Shown in pieces: positions 1 to 10,432 of a stretch of DNA of 64,000 nt (positions are counted from its first letter, which is position 1; each line of letters starts with the position of its first letter). Source of the DNA: Aquitalea aquatica (GTDB lineage Bacteria; Pseudomonadota; Gammaproteobacteria; Burkholderiales; Chromobacteriaceae). The stretch lies in contig NZ_JACERN010000040.1 of the NCBI RefSeq assembly GCF_013911085.1, positions 40,941 through 104,940 of the forward strand. The letters are read 5' to 3'. A program made the translations under genes and the position numbers. The notes below the pieces were generated by a model. It saw nothing but the letters and a program-made list of their open reading frames with translations, was not told where the DNA came from and did not search any database.

Positions 1-659
<659 letters not shown>

Positions 660-681
660 TTATGATTTAATACGCTTGAAA

Positions 682-698
682 TGATTCTAATCGAATCA
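682..698. promoter_or_regulatory. Perfect 6-5-6 inverted repeat upstream of the aminotransferase gene
   Basis: TGATTC-TAATC-GAATCA is a perfect inverted repeat lying 89 bases before the aminotransferase start. It is a candidate operator. It does not match the usual ArgR box (TGAAT...ATTCA), so the regulator is unknown. The rest of the 594-966 gap holds one possible minus-strand promoter (732-759) and nothing else recognisable. Confidence 0.35.
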
Positions 699-731
699 CC
701 AAGCCAACCCATATCCGGTTTGCGACATCAG

Positions 732-759
732 CTTATAAAATTACTTGACCTATCTCAAA
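732..759 (-). promoter_or_regulatory. Possible sigma-70 promoter for the aminotransferase gene
   Basis: Reading the minus strand, TTTGAG, a 16-base spacer and TATAAG fit a moderate -35/-10 pair. Transcription would start near 725, upstream of the inverted repeat at 682-698. The -35 match is only partial. Confidence 0.33.
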
Positions 760-966
760 GCAGACCAACAAGAACAATCTCCATCATTTTCAATTACTTG
801 TAGCACATTCCACCGCCACAGACCCCGAATTCCGGTCCGATAAGTCAATTTCGCTGACCCACACTGCTGCAATGGCGACATGCAACAACAGCTTGCCAGC
901 CACCTCCTCCCGTCATGACCGCCGCTACACAAGCAGCAAAAATCACATGCCGGTACGGTACAGGCG

Positions 967-997
967 TAAAAAAGCCCGCATCGCTGCGGGCTTTCTT
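967..997 (-). terminator. Intrinsic terminator of pnp
   Basis: AAAGCCCGCA (971-980) pairs with TGCGGGCTTT (985-994) around a TCGC loop. On the minus strand the stem is followed by a run of T. It begins about 20 bases after the pnp stop. Confidence 0.85.
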
Positions 998-1015
998 GTT
1001 TCCGGCAAAGCGGAA

Positions 1016-3163
1016 TTACTGCTGGGTCTTCAGACCGAAGGAGTCGGCGGTTTCGCGCGCTACCTTGGATTCGTCTTCCAGCAGGGCCTTGATCGACAGG
1101 CGGATACGGCCGCGATCATCCATTTCGATGGCCTTGACCTTAACGATCTGGCCTTCCTTCAGGTAGTCGGACACATTCTTGATACGTTCGTTGGCGATCT
1201 GCGAGATGTGAACCAGACCATCCTTGCCCGGCAGAATGGATACGATGGCGCCGACGTTGTTGTCGAGAATCTTCACCACGGTGCCTTCGTAGATCTTGCC
1301 TACTTCGACTTCAACGGTAATTTCCTCGATGCGCTTCTTGGCAGCTTCGGCACCTTCGCCGGAGATGGAAGCGATGGTGATGGTGCCATCTTCATCGATG
1401 TTGATCTCGGTACCGGTATCCTTGGTGATGGAGCGGATGGTTTCGCCACCCTTACCAATCACTTCACGGATTTTCTCCGGATTGATCTTCATCACGTACA
1501 GACGCGGAGCGTGGGCGGACAGCTCTTGCGGGCCATCCACGGCTTCCTTCATCAGACCCAGGATATGCTCGCGGCCTTCCTTGGCTTGCGCCAGGGCAAC
1601 CTGCATGATTTCCTTGGTGATGCCTTGGATCTTGATGTCCATCTGCAGTGCGGTGATGCCTTCGGCAGTACCAGCCACCTTGAAGTCCATGTCGCCCAGG
1701 TGATCTTCATCACCCAGGATGTCGGTCAGCACGGCGAAGCGGTTGCCTTCCAGGATCAGACCCATGGCGATACCAGCCACGTGCGCCTTCAGCGGCACAC
1801 CGGCGGACAGCAGCGACAGGCAGCCGCCACATACCGAAGCCATGGAGGACGAACCGTTGGACTCGGTGATTTCCGATACCACGCGCATGGAGTAACCGAA
1901 TTCGGTTTCCGGCGGCAGAACGGCGATCAGCGCGCGCTTGGCCAGACGGCCGTGGCCGATTTCACGACGCTTCGGCGGGCCCATGCGGCCGGCTTCACCG
2001 GTGGAGTACGGCGGGAAGTTGTAATGCAGCATGAAGCGCTCGGTGTACTCACCGGCCAGCGCGTCGATGATTTGCTCATCCTGCTTGGTACCCAGCGTGG
2101 TAACCACCAGACCCTGGGTTTCGCCACGGGTAAACAGGGCGGAACCATGGGTACGCGGCAGCACGTTGCTGCGGATGCTGATCGGGCGCACGGTACGGGT
2201 GTCGCGACCGTCAATACGCGCTTCGCCAGCCAGAATCTGGCCACGTACGATTTCCGCTTCCAGACCCTTGAAGATGCCCTTGATCTCGTTAGCCTTCAGG
2301 GTGTCGGTTTCTTCATTGATCAGCGCAGCCTTCACGTCGCTCCAGGCTTCGTTGATGGCCACGGTACGGGCTTGCTTCTGACGCAGGCGGAAGGCATCAG
2401 CCAGCTTGGCACCGGCAATGCCACGTACCTGGGCGATCAGCTCTTCGTTTTGTACCGGAGCAGCCCAGTCAAACATCACCGGGTTGACTTCGTCAGCCAG
2501 TTCGTTGATGGCCTTGATGGCGGACTGCATTTGTTCGTGACCGAACACTACAGCACCCAGCATCACGGCTTCGGACAGTTCCTTGGCTTCAGATTCCACC
2601 ATCAGCACGGCACGTTCGGTACCGGCCACCACCAGATCCATGGCGGAAGTCGCCAGTTCGGTCTTGGTCGGGTTCAGGATGTATTCGCCATTGGCGTAGC
2701 CCACGCGGGCAGCGCCGATCGGGCCGGCAAACGGCAGGCCGGAGATGGCCAGTGCAGCAGAAGCACCAATCATGGCCGGGATGTCGGAATCCACTTCCGG
2801 ATTCAGCGACAGTACGGTGGCCACGATCTGTACGTCGTGATAGAAGCCTTCCGGGAACAGCGGGCGGATCGGACGGTCGATCAGGCGGCTGGTCAGCACT
2901 TCCTTCTCGGACTGCTTGCCTTCGCGCTTGAAGAAGCCACCCGGAATTTTACCGGCAGCGTAGGTACGCTCCAGGTAGTCCACGGTCAGCGGGAAGAAGT
3001 CCTGGCCCGGCTTGATATTTTTGCCGCCAACAACGGCCACCAGAACCACGGTTTCATCAACGGATACAATAACGGAGCCGGAAGCCTGACGCGCTACTTC
3101 GCCAGTTTCCAGGGTAACGGTCTGGTTACCATACTGAAACGATTTGGTAATTTTATTGAACAC
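1016..3163 (-). CDS. pnp: Polyribonucleotide nucleotidyltransferase (PNPase)
   Basis: PNPase degrades RNA from the 3' end using phosphate and is a degradosome component. The 715-residue product is close to the family length (E. coli 711). It shows the family order: two RNase PH-like core domains (about residues 10-145 and 320-460), a KH domain with GKGG in [16 protein letters not shown], and an S1 domain ([20 protein letters not shown]) near the C-terminus. I chose the GTG at 3163 because the protein then begins [19 protein letters not shown], as in relatives, and AAGGGA lies six bases upstream. An in-frame ATG at 3196 would add 11 unusual residues. The gene follows rpsO, the classic arrangement in which PNPase controls its own message. 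Confidence 0.97.
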   Translation of the reverse strand: MFNKITKSFQYGNQTVTLETGEVARQASGSVIVSVDETVVLVAVVGGKNIKPGQDFFPLTVDYLERTYAAGKIPGGFFKREGKQSEKEVLTSRLIDRPIRPLFPEGFYHDVQIVATVLSLNPEVDSDIPAMIGASAALAISGLPFAGPIGAARVGYANGEYILNPTKTELATSAMDLVVAGTERAVLMVESEAKELSEAVMLGAVVFGHEQMQSAIKAINELADEVNPVMFDWAAPVQNEELIAQVRGIAGAKLADAFRLRQKQARTVAINEAWSDVKAALINEETDTLKANEIKGIFKGLEAEIVRGQILAGEARIDGRDTRTVRPISIRSNVLPRTHGSALFTRGETQGLVVTTLGTKQDEQIIDALAGEYTERFMLHYNFPPYSTGEAGRMGPPKRREIGHGRLAKRALIAVLPPETEFGYSMRVVSEITESNGSSSMASVCGGCLSLLSAGVPLKAHVAGIAMGLILEGNRFAVLTDILGDEDHLGDMDFKVAGTAEGITALQMDIKIQGITKEIMQVALAQAKEGREHILGLMKEAVDGPQELSAHAPRLYVMKINPEKIREVIGKGGETIRSITKDTGTEINIDEDGTITIASISGEGAEAAKKRIEEITVEVEVGKIYEGTVVKILDNNVGAIVSILPGKDGLVHISQIANERIKNVSDYLKEGQIVKVKAIEMDDRGRIRLSIKALLEDESKVARETADSFGLKTQQ

Positions 3164-3302
3164 AGGGCATCCCTTAGTCAAAATATGTTTTTTCAAGCTG
3201 AAAACACAACGGGAACCCCTAAAAATTCAGACCGACCGCGATCAAAATTTCTAGAGGCTCCCCCCGTTGTCACAGTAATACAGCGTGCTTGAAGGCCAGC
3301 GT

Positions 3303-3333
3303 GAAAAAGTCGCAGACTTGCTGCGACTTTTTC
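3303..3333. terminator. Bidirectional hairpin between rpsO and pnp
   Basis: GAAAAAGTCGCAG (3303-3315) and CTGCGACTTTTTC (3321-3333) form a perfect 13-bp stem with a five-base loop and A/T runs on both sides. It starts 13 bases after the rpsO stop and would partly terminate rpsO transcription. In E. coli this interval also carries the RNase III site used in pnp control; whether this hairpin does the same is inference. Confidence 0.8.
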
Positions 3334-3346
3334 AAACCTGAACCAA

Positions 3347-3616
3347 TTACTTGCGCAGACCCAGACGGGCAATCACGGCGCGGTAGCTGTCAGCATCGGT
3401 GCGCTTGAGGTAGTCAAGCAGACGACGACGACGGCTAACCATTTTCAACAGACCACGACGGCTGTGGTGATCCTTGGTGTTGGCCTTGAAGTGCGGGGTC
3501 AGATCGTTGATACGAGCGGTCAGCAGTGCGATTTGCACTTCGGACGAACCAGTATCGCCTTCCTTGTGTTGGAAGTTTTTAACGATTTCTGCTTTTTGGG
3601 TGGCGGTCATTGCCAT
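3347..3616 (-). CDS. rpsO: 30S ribosomal protein S15
   Basis: S15 binds 16S rRNA early in assembly of the small subunit and helps form bridges to the large subunit. The 89-residue product is the standard length and carries the conserved stretches [18 protein letters not shown] and [19 protein letters not shown]. The ATG at 3616 is preceded by GGAG at suitable spacing; an upstream in-frame start would add five residues. A small hairpin (GGATC-TTGC-GATCC, 3641-3654) sits in the leader, a plausible place for autogenous control but not shown to be one. It lies between truB and pnp as in many proteobacteria. Confidence 0.97.
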   Translation of the reverse strand: MAMTATQKAEIVKNFQHKEGDTGSSEVQIALLTARINDLTPHFKANTKDHHSRRGLLKMVSRRRRLLDYLKRTDADSYRAVIARLGLRK

Positions 3617-3696
3617 TTTGGGTAACTCCAAATCAGGTAAGGATCTTGCGATCCGACAAGTGCAGCGAGCCGGTTGCCCAACCCATCCACACTTCG

Positions 3697-4620
3697 CTAG
3701 CAGGCTGCCTGCTTGACAGCCAGCAGTCTGATCGGGTGCAGCATGTCATCATCACGCACCTCGGCCAGACCAAGAAACTCCGCGTTTGCATCGCTGTAAA
3801 CCCGGAAGCGCGTCATTTTCTCACAGTTGCCGGCAAAACGCACGGCCTGCCCATGAATAAAACGCCCGGCCATGGCTTCATCCAGCGTGGTGGCGGGAAA
3901 ATGTTGCACCAACACATCGGCCGGCAACAGCAAAGCCTCGCGCCCGGCCATGTCCAGCGCCTCGACGGCCGCCAGCGTGTGCGCCTCGGACAATTGAAAG
4001 CCACCAGTAGTCGTACGGCGCAGGCCGGTCAGATGGGCGGCGCAATCCAGCGCAATGGCAATGTCCTCGGCCAGAGTACGGATATAAGTGCCCTTGCTGC
4101 ACAGCACGTCGATTACTGCTTCCACACCATCAAAGCTGATCAGCTTGAGCGAGTGAATGGTGATGCGGCGTGGCTCGCGATGGATTTCAATGCCTTCGCG
4201 AGCATATTCATACAGCGGTTTGCCCTGGTGCTTGAGCGCCGAATACATTGGCGGCACCTGGCTGATCTCGCCGACGAACTGCTGCATCACCTGCAACAGG
4301 CCTGCCTCATCAAATGCAATCGGACATTCCCGAATGACATCGCCTTCGATGTCACCGGTGGTAGTCGCCACACCAAAGCGCACCGTGGCACGGTAGCCCT
4401 TGTCGGCATCCAGCAGGTAAGAGGAGAACTTGGTGGCCTCCCCCAGACACATCGGCAACAGGCCGGTGGCCAGCGGATCCAGCACGCCGGTATGGCCTGC
4501 CTTGGCAGCGTTCAGCAACCAACGCGCCTTTTGCAACGCGTTATTGCTGGAAATATCATAGGGCTTGTCGATCAGCAGCACGCCATCGATCTGGCGGCGG
4601 TTGCTGCGCGGCTTGCTCAT
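3697..4620 (-). CDS. truB: tRNA pseudouridine-55 synthase TruB
   Basis: TruB converts U55 of the T-loop to pseudouridine in most tRNAs. The 307 residues begin with a basic tail, then [20 protein letters not shown], and carry [11 protein letters not shown], whose aspartate (about D48) is the family's catalytic residue. Substrate-binding segments such as GYRATVRFG and [14 protein letters not shown] follow, with a PUA-like C-terminus. The start overlaps the rbfA stop by ATGA, so the two genes are translationally coupled. A 15-base palindrome (3699-3713) begins in the stop codon. Confidence 0.96.
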   Translation of the reverse strand: MSKPRSNRRQIDGVLLIDKPYDISSNNALQKARWLLNAAKAGHTGVLDPLATGLLPMCLGEATKFSSYLLDADKGYRATVRFGVATTTGDIEGDVIRECPIAFDEAGLLQVMQQFVGEISQVPPMYSALKHQGKPLYEYAREGIEIHREPRRITIHSLKLISFDGVEAVIDVLCSKGTYIRTLAEDIAIALDCAAHLTGLRRTTTGGFQLSEAHTLAAVEALDMAGREALLLPADVLVQHFPATTLDEAMAGRFIHGQAVRFAGNCEKMTRFRVYSDANAEFLGLAEVRDDDMLHPIRLLAVKQAAC

Positions 4621-5045
4621 TCCTCGCTACCTTCCTGCTCTTGCGCGGCCGCTGCGCCCTCGCCTTCACCAGCGCTGAATTTTTCAGCGTCTTCACGCGC
4701 CACCTGATTGATCAGGCTGGTCATGTGCATGCCGCGCGATACCGACTCGTCATAGACAAAGTGCAGCTGTGGCGTGGTGAACATCTTGATGCTGCGACCC
4801 AGCTCGGAGCGCAGGAAACCGGCGGAGTGATCAAGCGCTTCCTGGCTGACTTCACGGGTCTTTTCGTCCATCACGGTGTAGAACACCTTGGCGTGCGAGT
4901 AGTCACGCGTCACCTGCACGGCGGTAATGGTGATCCAGCCCACGCGCGGGTCTTTCAGACCGGTGCGGACCAGTTCGGCCAACTCGCGCTGAATCTGCTC
5001 AGCAATGCGGTCGGAGCGGGAGAAACCTTTTCTGGCTTTGGCCAT
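4617..5045 (-). CDS. rbfA: 30S ribosome-binding factor RbfA
   Basis: RbfA is a KH-like cold-shock factor that binds the immature 30S subunit during processing of the 16S 5' end. The 142-residue product starts MAKARKGFSRSDRIAEQIQR and includes the family segments LKDPRVGWITITAVQVTRDYSHAKVF (described here as residues roughly 32-57) and LGRSIKMFTTPQLHFVYDES near residues 85-105. ATG 5045 is preceded by AGGA eight bases upstream; an ATG nine bases further up is an alternative. The C-terminal tail is acidic and glutamine-rich. It sits between infB and truB, the common order. Confidence 0.95.
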   Translation of the reverse strand: MAKARKGFSRSDRIAEQIQRELAELVRTGLKDPRVGWITITAVQVTRDYSHAKVFYTVMDEKTREVSQEALDHSAGFLRSELGRSIKMFTTPQLHFVYDESVSRGMHMTSLINQVAREDAEKFSAGEGEGAAAAQEQEGSEE

Positions 5046-5125
5046 GATTTCCATCCTGTCGGTATAAAAGCGGCCAACAGCCAGCCGGGCAGATACCCGG
5101 CCTTGTGTCAGCCGCCTTGAATGCA

Positions 5126-5160
5126 AAAGGCGAGCGCCTTCGAGCCTGAGCCCGAAGCGC
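5126..5160 (-). terminator. Imperfect hairpin after infB
   Basis: An eight-pair stem with one bulge (GCGCCTTCG against CGAAGCGC) and a ten-base loop lies between infB and rbfA. On the minus strand it is followed by CTCGCCTTTTGC. The T run is short, so it is more likely a partial terminator or RNA-stability element than a full stop. Confidence 0.33.
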
Positions 5161-5180
5161 GCCCGCCGGGTAGCTGCCGC

Positions 5181-8126
5181 TTACAGCGAGCGAGCCACTT
5201 CCACGATTTCGAAAGCTTCCAGTTGGTCGCCTTCCTGGATGTCGTTGAAGTTCTTCAGCATCAGGCCACATTCGTAACCCTGCTTCACTTCCTTCACGTC
5301 GTCCTTGAAGCGCTTCAGCGAGTCCAGTTCGCCGGTGTGCACCACCACGTGGTTGCGGATCAGACGGATCGAAGCAGTACGCTTGATCATGCCGTCGGTC
5401 ACCATACAACCCGCGATATTGCCTACCTTCGACACCGGGATCACCTGACGGATCTCGACGGTACCCAGGATTTGTTCTTTCTTCTCCGGAGCCAGCATGC
5501 CGGACAGGGCTGCTTTCACTTCGTCCACGGCATCGTAAATGATGCTGTAGTAACGAATGTCCACGCCTTCGTTCTCGGCCAGCTTGCGCGCCGCAGCGTC
5601 GGAGCGGGTGTTGAAGCCGATCACGATAGCCTTGGAGGCGATTGCCAGGTTGATGTCCGATTCCGAGATACCACCCACGCCGGAGTGCAGGATGCTGACG
5701 CGCACTTCGTCGGTGGACAGCTTTTGCAGGCTGCCAGCCAGGGCTTCGTAGGAACCCTGTACGTCGGCCTTGATGATGATGGACAAGGTTTGCACCTCGC
5801 CACTGCCATCGGCCATCTGGGCGAACATGTTTTCCAGCTTGGCGGCTTGCTGCTTGGCCAGGCGAACGTCACGGAACTTACCGGCACGGAACAGGGCGAT
5901 TTCACGCGCCTTGCGTTCGTCGGTCAGCACCATGGCATCTTCACCGGCTTGCGGTACGTCGGACAGACCCAGAATTTCTACCGGGATGGCCGGGCCAGCG
6001 GTGTCGATGGCCTTGCCGTTTTCGTCCATCATGGCGCGAACGCGACCAAATGCCGTACCAGCCAGTACCACGTCGCCCTTCTTCAGGGTGCCGGACTGAA
6101 CCAGCAGGGTGGCTACCGGGCCACGACCCTTGTCCAGACGGGCTTCCACGATGATGCCCTTGGCCGGGGCTTCGATCGGTGCATTCAGCTCCAGTACTTC
6201 GGCTTGCAGCAAGATGGCTTCCAGCAGCGCATCGATGTTGGTGCCTTGCTTGGCAGAAACTTCGATGAACTGGGTATCGCCACCCCAGTCTTCCGGCACC
6301 ACTTCGTGCGAAACCAGTTCCTGACGGATGCGTTCTACATTGGCACCCATCTTGTCGATCTTGTTGACCGCCACCACCATCGGCACTTTGGCAGCCTTGG
6401 CATGGTGAATGGCTTCAATGGTCTGCGGCATCACGCCGTCATCGGCAGCCACGACCAGCACCACGATGTCGGTCGCCTTGGCACCACGAGCACGCATAGC
6501 GGTAAACGCTTCGTGACCCGGAGTATCCAGGAAGGTGATCATGCCGCGCGGAGTTTCCACGTGGTAAGCACCGATATGCTGGGTAATGCCACCGGCTTCG
6601 CCCGCAGCCACTTTGGCGCGACGAATGTAGTCCAGCAGCGAGGTCTTGCCGTGGTCGACGTGACCCATCACGGTCACTACCGGCGGACGCGGCAACACAG
6701 CCACTTCCACTTCTTCGCCTTCCGGCTTTTCCAGATAGGCTTCCGGATCATCCGCCTGTGCCGCACGCGGCTTGTGGCCCATTTCTTCCACCACGATCAT
6801 GGCAGTTTCCTGGTCCAGCACCTGATTGATGGTCACCATCATGCCCATCTTCATCAGGACCTTGATCACCTCGACGGCCTTGACGGCCATGCGGTGAGCC
6901 AGATCGGCGACAGAGATGGTTTCCGGCACCAGCACTTCATGAATGATGGGCTCGGTCGGGGCCTGGAAAGCATGCTGATTGTTCTGCTTGTGCTTGCCCT
7001 TGCCACCACGGGATTTCCAGTCGCTGCCGGCATCGCCGCCCTTGGTCTTCAGACCACGGCCCTTCTTGCCTTCTTCCCAGCGCTCGTTACCCTTCTTGGC
7101 GCCGCCCTTCTTGGCATCCGGACGACCGGCTACCGTAGCAGGAACGACCGGGGCACCCGGCGCTGCAGCCGGACGCGGGCCGCGATTATCGGCACCAGCC
7201 GGACGCGGACCACGGTTGTCGGCACCAGCCGGGCGCGGGCCACGGTTGTCACCAGCCGGGCGCGGACCACGATTGTCGGCACCAGCCGGGCGCGGGCCAC
7301 GGTTGTCACCAGCCGGGCGCGGGCCACGGTTGTCGGCACCAGCCGGACGCGGACCGCGCTCATCGCGGCGCTCGTCGCTGCGTGCCTCAACCGGCTTCGG
7401 CGCTTCAACCGGCTTGGGAGCCGGGGCCGGTGCGGGTTGCTGGGCAGCCAGACGAGCTGCCTGACGGCGCTCTTCGCGTTCGATTTTTTCGCGCATCAGC
7501 TCTTGCTGACGGGCACGGAAAGCAGCCTGACGCTTTTCTTCCGCTTCGCGGGAGGCTACTTCTTCCGGCGACAGAATGGAGGCCACTGTGCGTACCGGAG
7601 CCGGAGCCGGCTTGGCAGCAGGTGCAGCTTCCTTGGCCGGGGCTTCCGCAGCCGGGGCTACCGGTGCGGCGGGCTTGGATTCCACCTTGGGTTCAACCTT
7701 TACTTGCGGTTCCGGCTTTGCTTCCGGCTTGACTTCAGCCGGCTTGGTCTCTGCCGCCGGAGCGGGGGCAGAAACAGGTTCGGCGGCTTTGGCTACCGGA
7801 GCGGCAGCCGGCGCAACTTCTGCCGGTGCAGCTGCCGGACCATCTTCCGGGCGAACCACGACACGCTTCTTGCGCGTCTCCACTTTTACCGTACTACCGT
7901 CTGCGGTCTTGATTTCACTGGTGGACTTGCGGGTCAGCGTAATACGCGACTCATCACGGGCGCCATGCGAACGCTTCAGGTAGTCAAGAAGCTGGGATTT
8001 ATCCTGCTCGGAGAGCGTATCATCCGGCGCGCGCTTGGCCACACCCGCTGCACGAAGCTGTTCCAGCAATCGTTCAGGCGTGAGGTTCAGCTCACCGGCA
8101 AACTGTTTTACATTCGTCAATACCAT
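5181..8126 (-). CDS. infB: Translation initiation factor IF-2
   Basis: IF-2 is the GTPase that brings initiator tRNA to the 30S subunit and promotes subunit joining. The 981-residue product has an N-terminal IF2-N module ([18 protein letters not shown]), a long Ala/Pro/Lys linker, a second IF2-N region before the G domain, then GHVDHGKT (488-495), DTPGH (534-538) and NKID (588-591), and domains II-IV to the C-terminus. ATG 8126 was chosen because the protein then starts MVLTNVKQF as in relatives and has GGGAAG upstream; a TTG at 8138 would add four residues. The linker holds seven near-identical DNRGPRPAG(A) units (residues about 255-325), noted separately. Confidence 0.97.
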   Translation of the reverse strand: MVLTNVKQFAGELNLTPERLLEQLRAAGVAKRAPDDTLSEQDKSQLLDYLKRSHGARDESRITLTRKSTSEIKTADGSTVKVETRKKRVVVRPEDGPAAAPAEVAPAAAPVAKAAEPVSAPAPAAETKPAEVKPEAKPEPQVKVEPKVESKPAAPVAPAAEAPAKEAAPAAKPAPAPVRTVASILSPEEVASREAEEKRQAAFRARQQELMREKIEREERRQAARLAAQQPAPAPAPKPVEAPKPVEARSDERRDERGPRPAGADNRGPRPAGDNRGPRPAGADNRGPRPAGDNRGPRPAGADNRGPRPAGADNRGPRPAAAPGAPVVPATVAGRPDAKKGGAKKGNERWEEGKKGRGLKTKGGDAGSDWKSRGGKGKHKQNNQHAFQAPTEPIIHEVLVPETISVADLAHRMAVKAVEVIKVLMKMGMMVTINQVLDQETAMIVVEEMGHKPRAAQADDPEAYLEKPEGEEVEVAVLPRPPVVTVMGHVDHGKTSLLDYIRRAKVAAGEAGGITQHIGAYHVETPRGMITFLDTPGHEAFTAMRARGAKATDIVVLVVAADDGVMPQTIEAIHHAKAAKVPMVVAVNKIDKMGANVERIRQELVSHEVVPEDWGGDTQFIEVSAKQGTNIDALLEAILLQAEVLELNAPIEAPAKGIIVEARLDKGRGPVATLLVQSGTLKKGDVVLAGTAFGRVRAMMDENGKAIDTAGPAIPVEILGLSDVPQAGEDAMVLTDERKAREIALFRAGKFRDVRLAKQQAAKLENMFAQMADGSGEVQTLSIIIKADVQGSYEALAGSLQKLSTDEVRVSILHSGVGGISESDINLAIASKAIVIGFNTRSDAAARKLAENEGVDIRYYSIIYDAVDEVKAALSGMLAPEKKEQILGTVEIRQVIPVSKVGNIAGCMVTDGMIKRTASIRLIRNHVVVHTGELDSLKRFKDDVKEVKQGYECGLMLKNFNDIQEGDQLEAFEIVEVARSL
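7160..7368 (-). repeat. In-frame 27/30-bp tandem repeat in infB coding DNRGPRPAG(A)
   Basis: Seven near-identical units of nine or ten residues lie side by side in the IF-2 linker. At the DNA level they are 27- and 30-base tandem copies with few differences. All are multiples of three, so gain or loss of a unit keeps the frame. The peptide is basic and resembles flexible RGG-type segments. Confidence 0.85.
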
Positions 8127-8165
8127 GCGTCTTCCCAAATTCCGTAAATACTTCCCGAAGAAGCC

Positions 8166-9644
8166 TTACTGGTTGAACCAGTGTTCGCGCGCTTTCATGA
8201 TGATTGCACGTGCAGCTTCAGCTTCAATGCCGGTCATGTCCACCAGATCGTCGACGGCCAGATCGGCCAGATCATCTCGCGTGGACACGCCGTTTTCGGC
8301 CAACTTGCGAACCAGCTCGGCGTCCAGACCCTCGATATCCTTCAGGTCTTCGGACACACCTTCGACTTTCTCTTCGGACGCAATGGCCTGGGTGAGGATG
8401 GCGTCACGTGCACGGCTACGCAGCTCATTCACCAACTCCTCGTCAAAACCGTCGATCTCCAGCATCTCGGTGATCGGCACATATGCCACCTCTTCCAGGG
8501 TGGCGAAACCCTCTTGCACCAGAACCGTGGCAGTTGCTTCGTCCACGCTCAGGCACTTGACGAACAGATCACGCAATTGCGCATCTTCCGCTTGGTGTTT
8601 CTCTTCCGCTTCGGTAACCGTCATGATGTTGAGGTACCAGCCAGTCAGCTCGGCAGCGAGCTTGACGTTCTGGCCGCTACGACCGATGGCTAGAGCCAGC
8701 TGATCTTCCTCGACCACCACATCCATGCTGTGGTTGTCTTCGTCGATCATGATGCGGTTGACTTCAGCCGGGGACAGCGCGTTGATCACGAACTGCGCCG
8801 GCTCCGGTGCCCACAACACGATATCGATACGCTCGCCAGCCAGTTCCTGGGTAACGGCCTGAACGCGGGAGCCGCGCATGCCGATGCAGGTACCTTGCGG
8901 GTCGATGCGGGCATCGTTGGCCTTGACGGCGATCTTGGCACGCAGACCGGCATCGCGGACAGCTTCCTTGATCTCCAGCAGGCCTTCTTCGATTTCCGGC
9001 ACTTCCAGCTCAAACAGCTTGATGATGAACTGGCTGGAAGTACGCGACAACACCAGCTGCGGACCACGACCCATGCGGTCGATGCGCAGCAGGAAGGCCT
9101 TGACGCGGTCGCCCACGCGCAGGTTTTCCTTCGGAATCATCTGATCGCGCGGCAGTACGGCTTCCAGCTTGCCGCATTCGATAATGGCATTGCCACGTTC
9201 GATACGCTTGATGGTGCCACTAACCAGATGTTCGCGGCGCTGCAGGAATTCGTTCAGCAGCTGTTCGCGCTCGGCATCACGGATGCGTTGCAGGATAACC
9301 TGCTTGGCAGTCTGCGCACCGATGCGACCGAATTCGACCGCTTCCATCGGCTGTTCGATCACGGCACCCACTTCGATGCGCGGATCATCATCACGCGCGT
9401 CGGTGATGGTGAGTTCACGGCTTTCGTTTTCGATCAGCTCGTTCTGCACCACCGTCCAGCGGCGGAAAGTCTGGTACTGCCCGGTATGGCGGTCGATTTC
9501 GACACGCACATCCATTTCGTCATCGGTAAACTTCTTTTTGGTTGCCGAAGCAAGCGCCATTTCAAGGGCGGAAAAGACCACGTCCTTGCTGACGTTCTTT
9601 TCGCTTGCCAGGGCATCAACCAGCAACAAAATCTCGCGACTCAT
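8166..9644 (-). CDS. nusA: Transcription termination/antitermination factor NusA
   Basis: NusA binds RNA polymerase and modulates pausing, termination and antitermination. The 492 residues match the family: the N-terminal polymerase-binding domain ([20 protein letters not shown]), an S1 domain near residues 135-200 ([17 protein letters not shown]), two KH domains near 230-345 ([10 protein letters not shown] and [15 protein letters not shown]), and two acidic helix-hairpin-helix repeats after residue 360, a proteobacterial feature. It lies 51 bases after rimP and 39 before infB in the rimP-nusA-infB operon. Confidence 0.97.
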   Translation of the reverse strand: MSREILLLVDALASEKNVSKDVVFSALEMALASATKKKFTDDEMDVRVEIDRHTGQYQTFRRWTVVQNELIENESRELTITDARDDDPRIEVGAVIEQPMEAVEFGRIGAQTAKQVILQRIRDAEREQLLNEFLQRREHLVSGTIKRIERGNAIIECGKLEAVLPRDQMIPKENLRVGDRVKAFLLRIDRMGRGPQLVLSRTSSQFIIKLFELEVPEIEEGLLEIKEAVRDAGLRAKIAVKANDARIDPQGTCIGMRGSRVQAVTQELAGERIDIVLWAPEPAQFVINALSPAEVNRIMIDEDNHSMDVVVEEDQLALAIGRSGQNVKLAAELTGWYLNIMTVTEAEEKHQAEDAQLRDLFVKCLSVDEATATVLVQEGFATLEEVAYVPITEMLEIDGFDEELVNELRSRARDAILTQAIASEEKVEGVSEDLKDIEGLDAELVRKLAENGVSTRDDLADLAVDDLVDMTGIEAEAARAIIMKAREHWFNQ

Positions 9645-9695
9645 GCATTCCTCCGAATTTTTGTCCTTATGCGTGGCGTCAGAGCCCGCCTCCGC

Positions 9696-10124
9696 TCAAA
9701 ACTCAGGCTCTAGCCTGGCTTTGTCGATATTGGTCAGGGCAATTGCCACGATGCGGCCGCCTTCCACTTCCAGCTTGACGGCGCCATCTTCAACCCCGGC
9801 AAGACGACCGGCAAACTTCTTTTGCTGCTCGACCGGCATGCGCGTCTTGATCTTGGCAAGCTGTCCGGCAAAGCGCACGAAGTCGGCCTCTTTCTTGAGA
9901 GGACGATCCAGCCCCGGGGAGGAAACCTCGAGCCGTTCGTAATTAACGTTTTCAACCGTAAACAGACGGGTCAGGTGGTTGCTTACCAGCACACAGTCTT
10001 CCACCGTGATACCACCGGGCTTGTCCATAAACACGCGATAACCGCCACCCTGGGTCATTTCGAAATCGACCAGTTCATAGCCTAGACCTGGCAGGGTGTT
10101 TTCCAGCAGCAAACGAACATCCAT
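9696..10124 (-). CDS. rimP: Ribosome maturation factor RimP
   Basis: RimP is needed for maturation of the 30S subunit. The 142-residue product shows the expected two-domain pattern, with [20 protein letters not shown] in the first half and [20 protein letters not shown], the family signature, in the middle. The ATG at 10124 with GGAAAG upstream gives the normal length; the open frame runs about 87 codons further upstream without family similarity. It is the first gene of the nusA-infB operon, and a terminator-like hairpin lies just before it. Confidence 0.94.
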   Translation of the reverse strand: MDVRLLLENTLPGLGYELVDFEMTQGGGYRVFMDKPGGITVEDCVLVSNHLTRLFTVENVNYERLEVSSPGLDRPLKKEADFVRFAGQLAKIKTRMPVEQQKKFAGRLAGVEDGAVKLEVEGGRIVAIALTNIDKARLEPEF

Positions 10125-10140
10125 TGCTTCTTTCCACAAA

Positions 10141-10163
10141 TAAAAAATGGGCGAAACGCCCAT
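10141..10163 (-). terminator. Terminator-like hairpin in the rimP leader
   Basis: On the minus strand ATGGGCG-TTT-CGCCCAT is followed by a run of six T, ending about 17 bases before the rimP ATG. A possible -10 (TACAAT, complement of 10178-10183) lies just upstream, so the hairpin would be in the first 25 bases of that transcript. It could be an attenuator of the nusA operon, or the terminator of a longer upstream transcript. Confidence 0.55.
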
Positions 10164-10269
10164 CCCTAAACATCGCGATTGTAACCCATTCCCGCGAAAA
10201 AGAAAACCGAAGCCTGTCAAGCCCCTACCCACCGCCGCCGCGCGCAGGTCCTGCGCTTTGCGCGAGTTT

Positions 10270-10284
10270 TTTACATACTGTAAA
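10270..10284. promoter_or_regulatory. Perfect inverted repeat in the rimP/fadD divergent region
   Basis: TTTACA-TAC-TGTAAA is a perfect 6-3-6 palindrome about 150 bases before fadD. It could bind a dimeric repressor of fadD, but it does not match a fatty-acid regulator site I can name. The 10125-10432 gap also holds two small hairpins (ACCCGA...TCGGGT at 10294-10311 and GGGC-GCAAT-GCCC near 10323) and no gene. Confidence 0.35.
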
Positions 10285-10432
10285 TTAGCCGCAACCCGAC
10301 GAAGTTCGGGTATATAAGAACGGGCGCAATGCCCGGTCGAAAATTCAGAAACAAATATATAGAAGACGCTCGCCAGCATAACCACTGCCGGCGCGGCACT
10401 CTCGAATCAGCACGATGGAGAAACCCTAAGAT

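Noticed and set aside
872..3292. An 806-codon open frame on the plus strand opposite pnp
   Set aside because: It is the antisense of pnp in GC-rich DNA; the translation has no domain and starts in intergenic DNA.
7160..7368. Evenly spaced repeats that look like a CRISPR array
   Set aside because: There are no unique spacers; the units are contiguous codons of the IF-2 linker.
5121..8147. A 1008-codon plus-strand open frame opposite infB
   Set aside because: It is the antisense of infB; its His/Phe/Arg-rich repeats come from the infB coding repeats.
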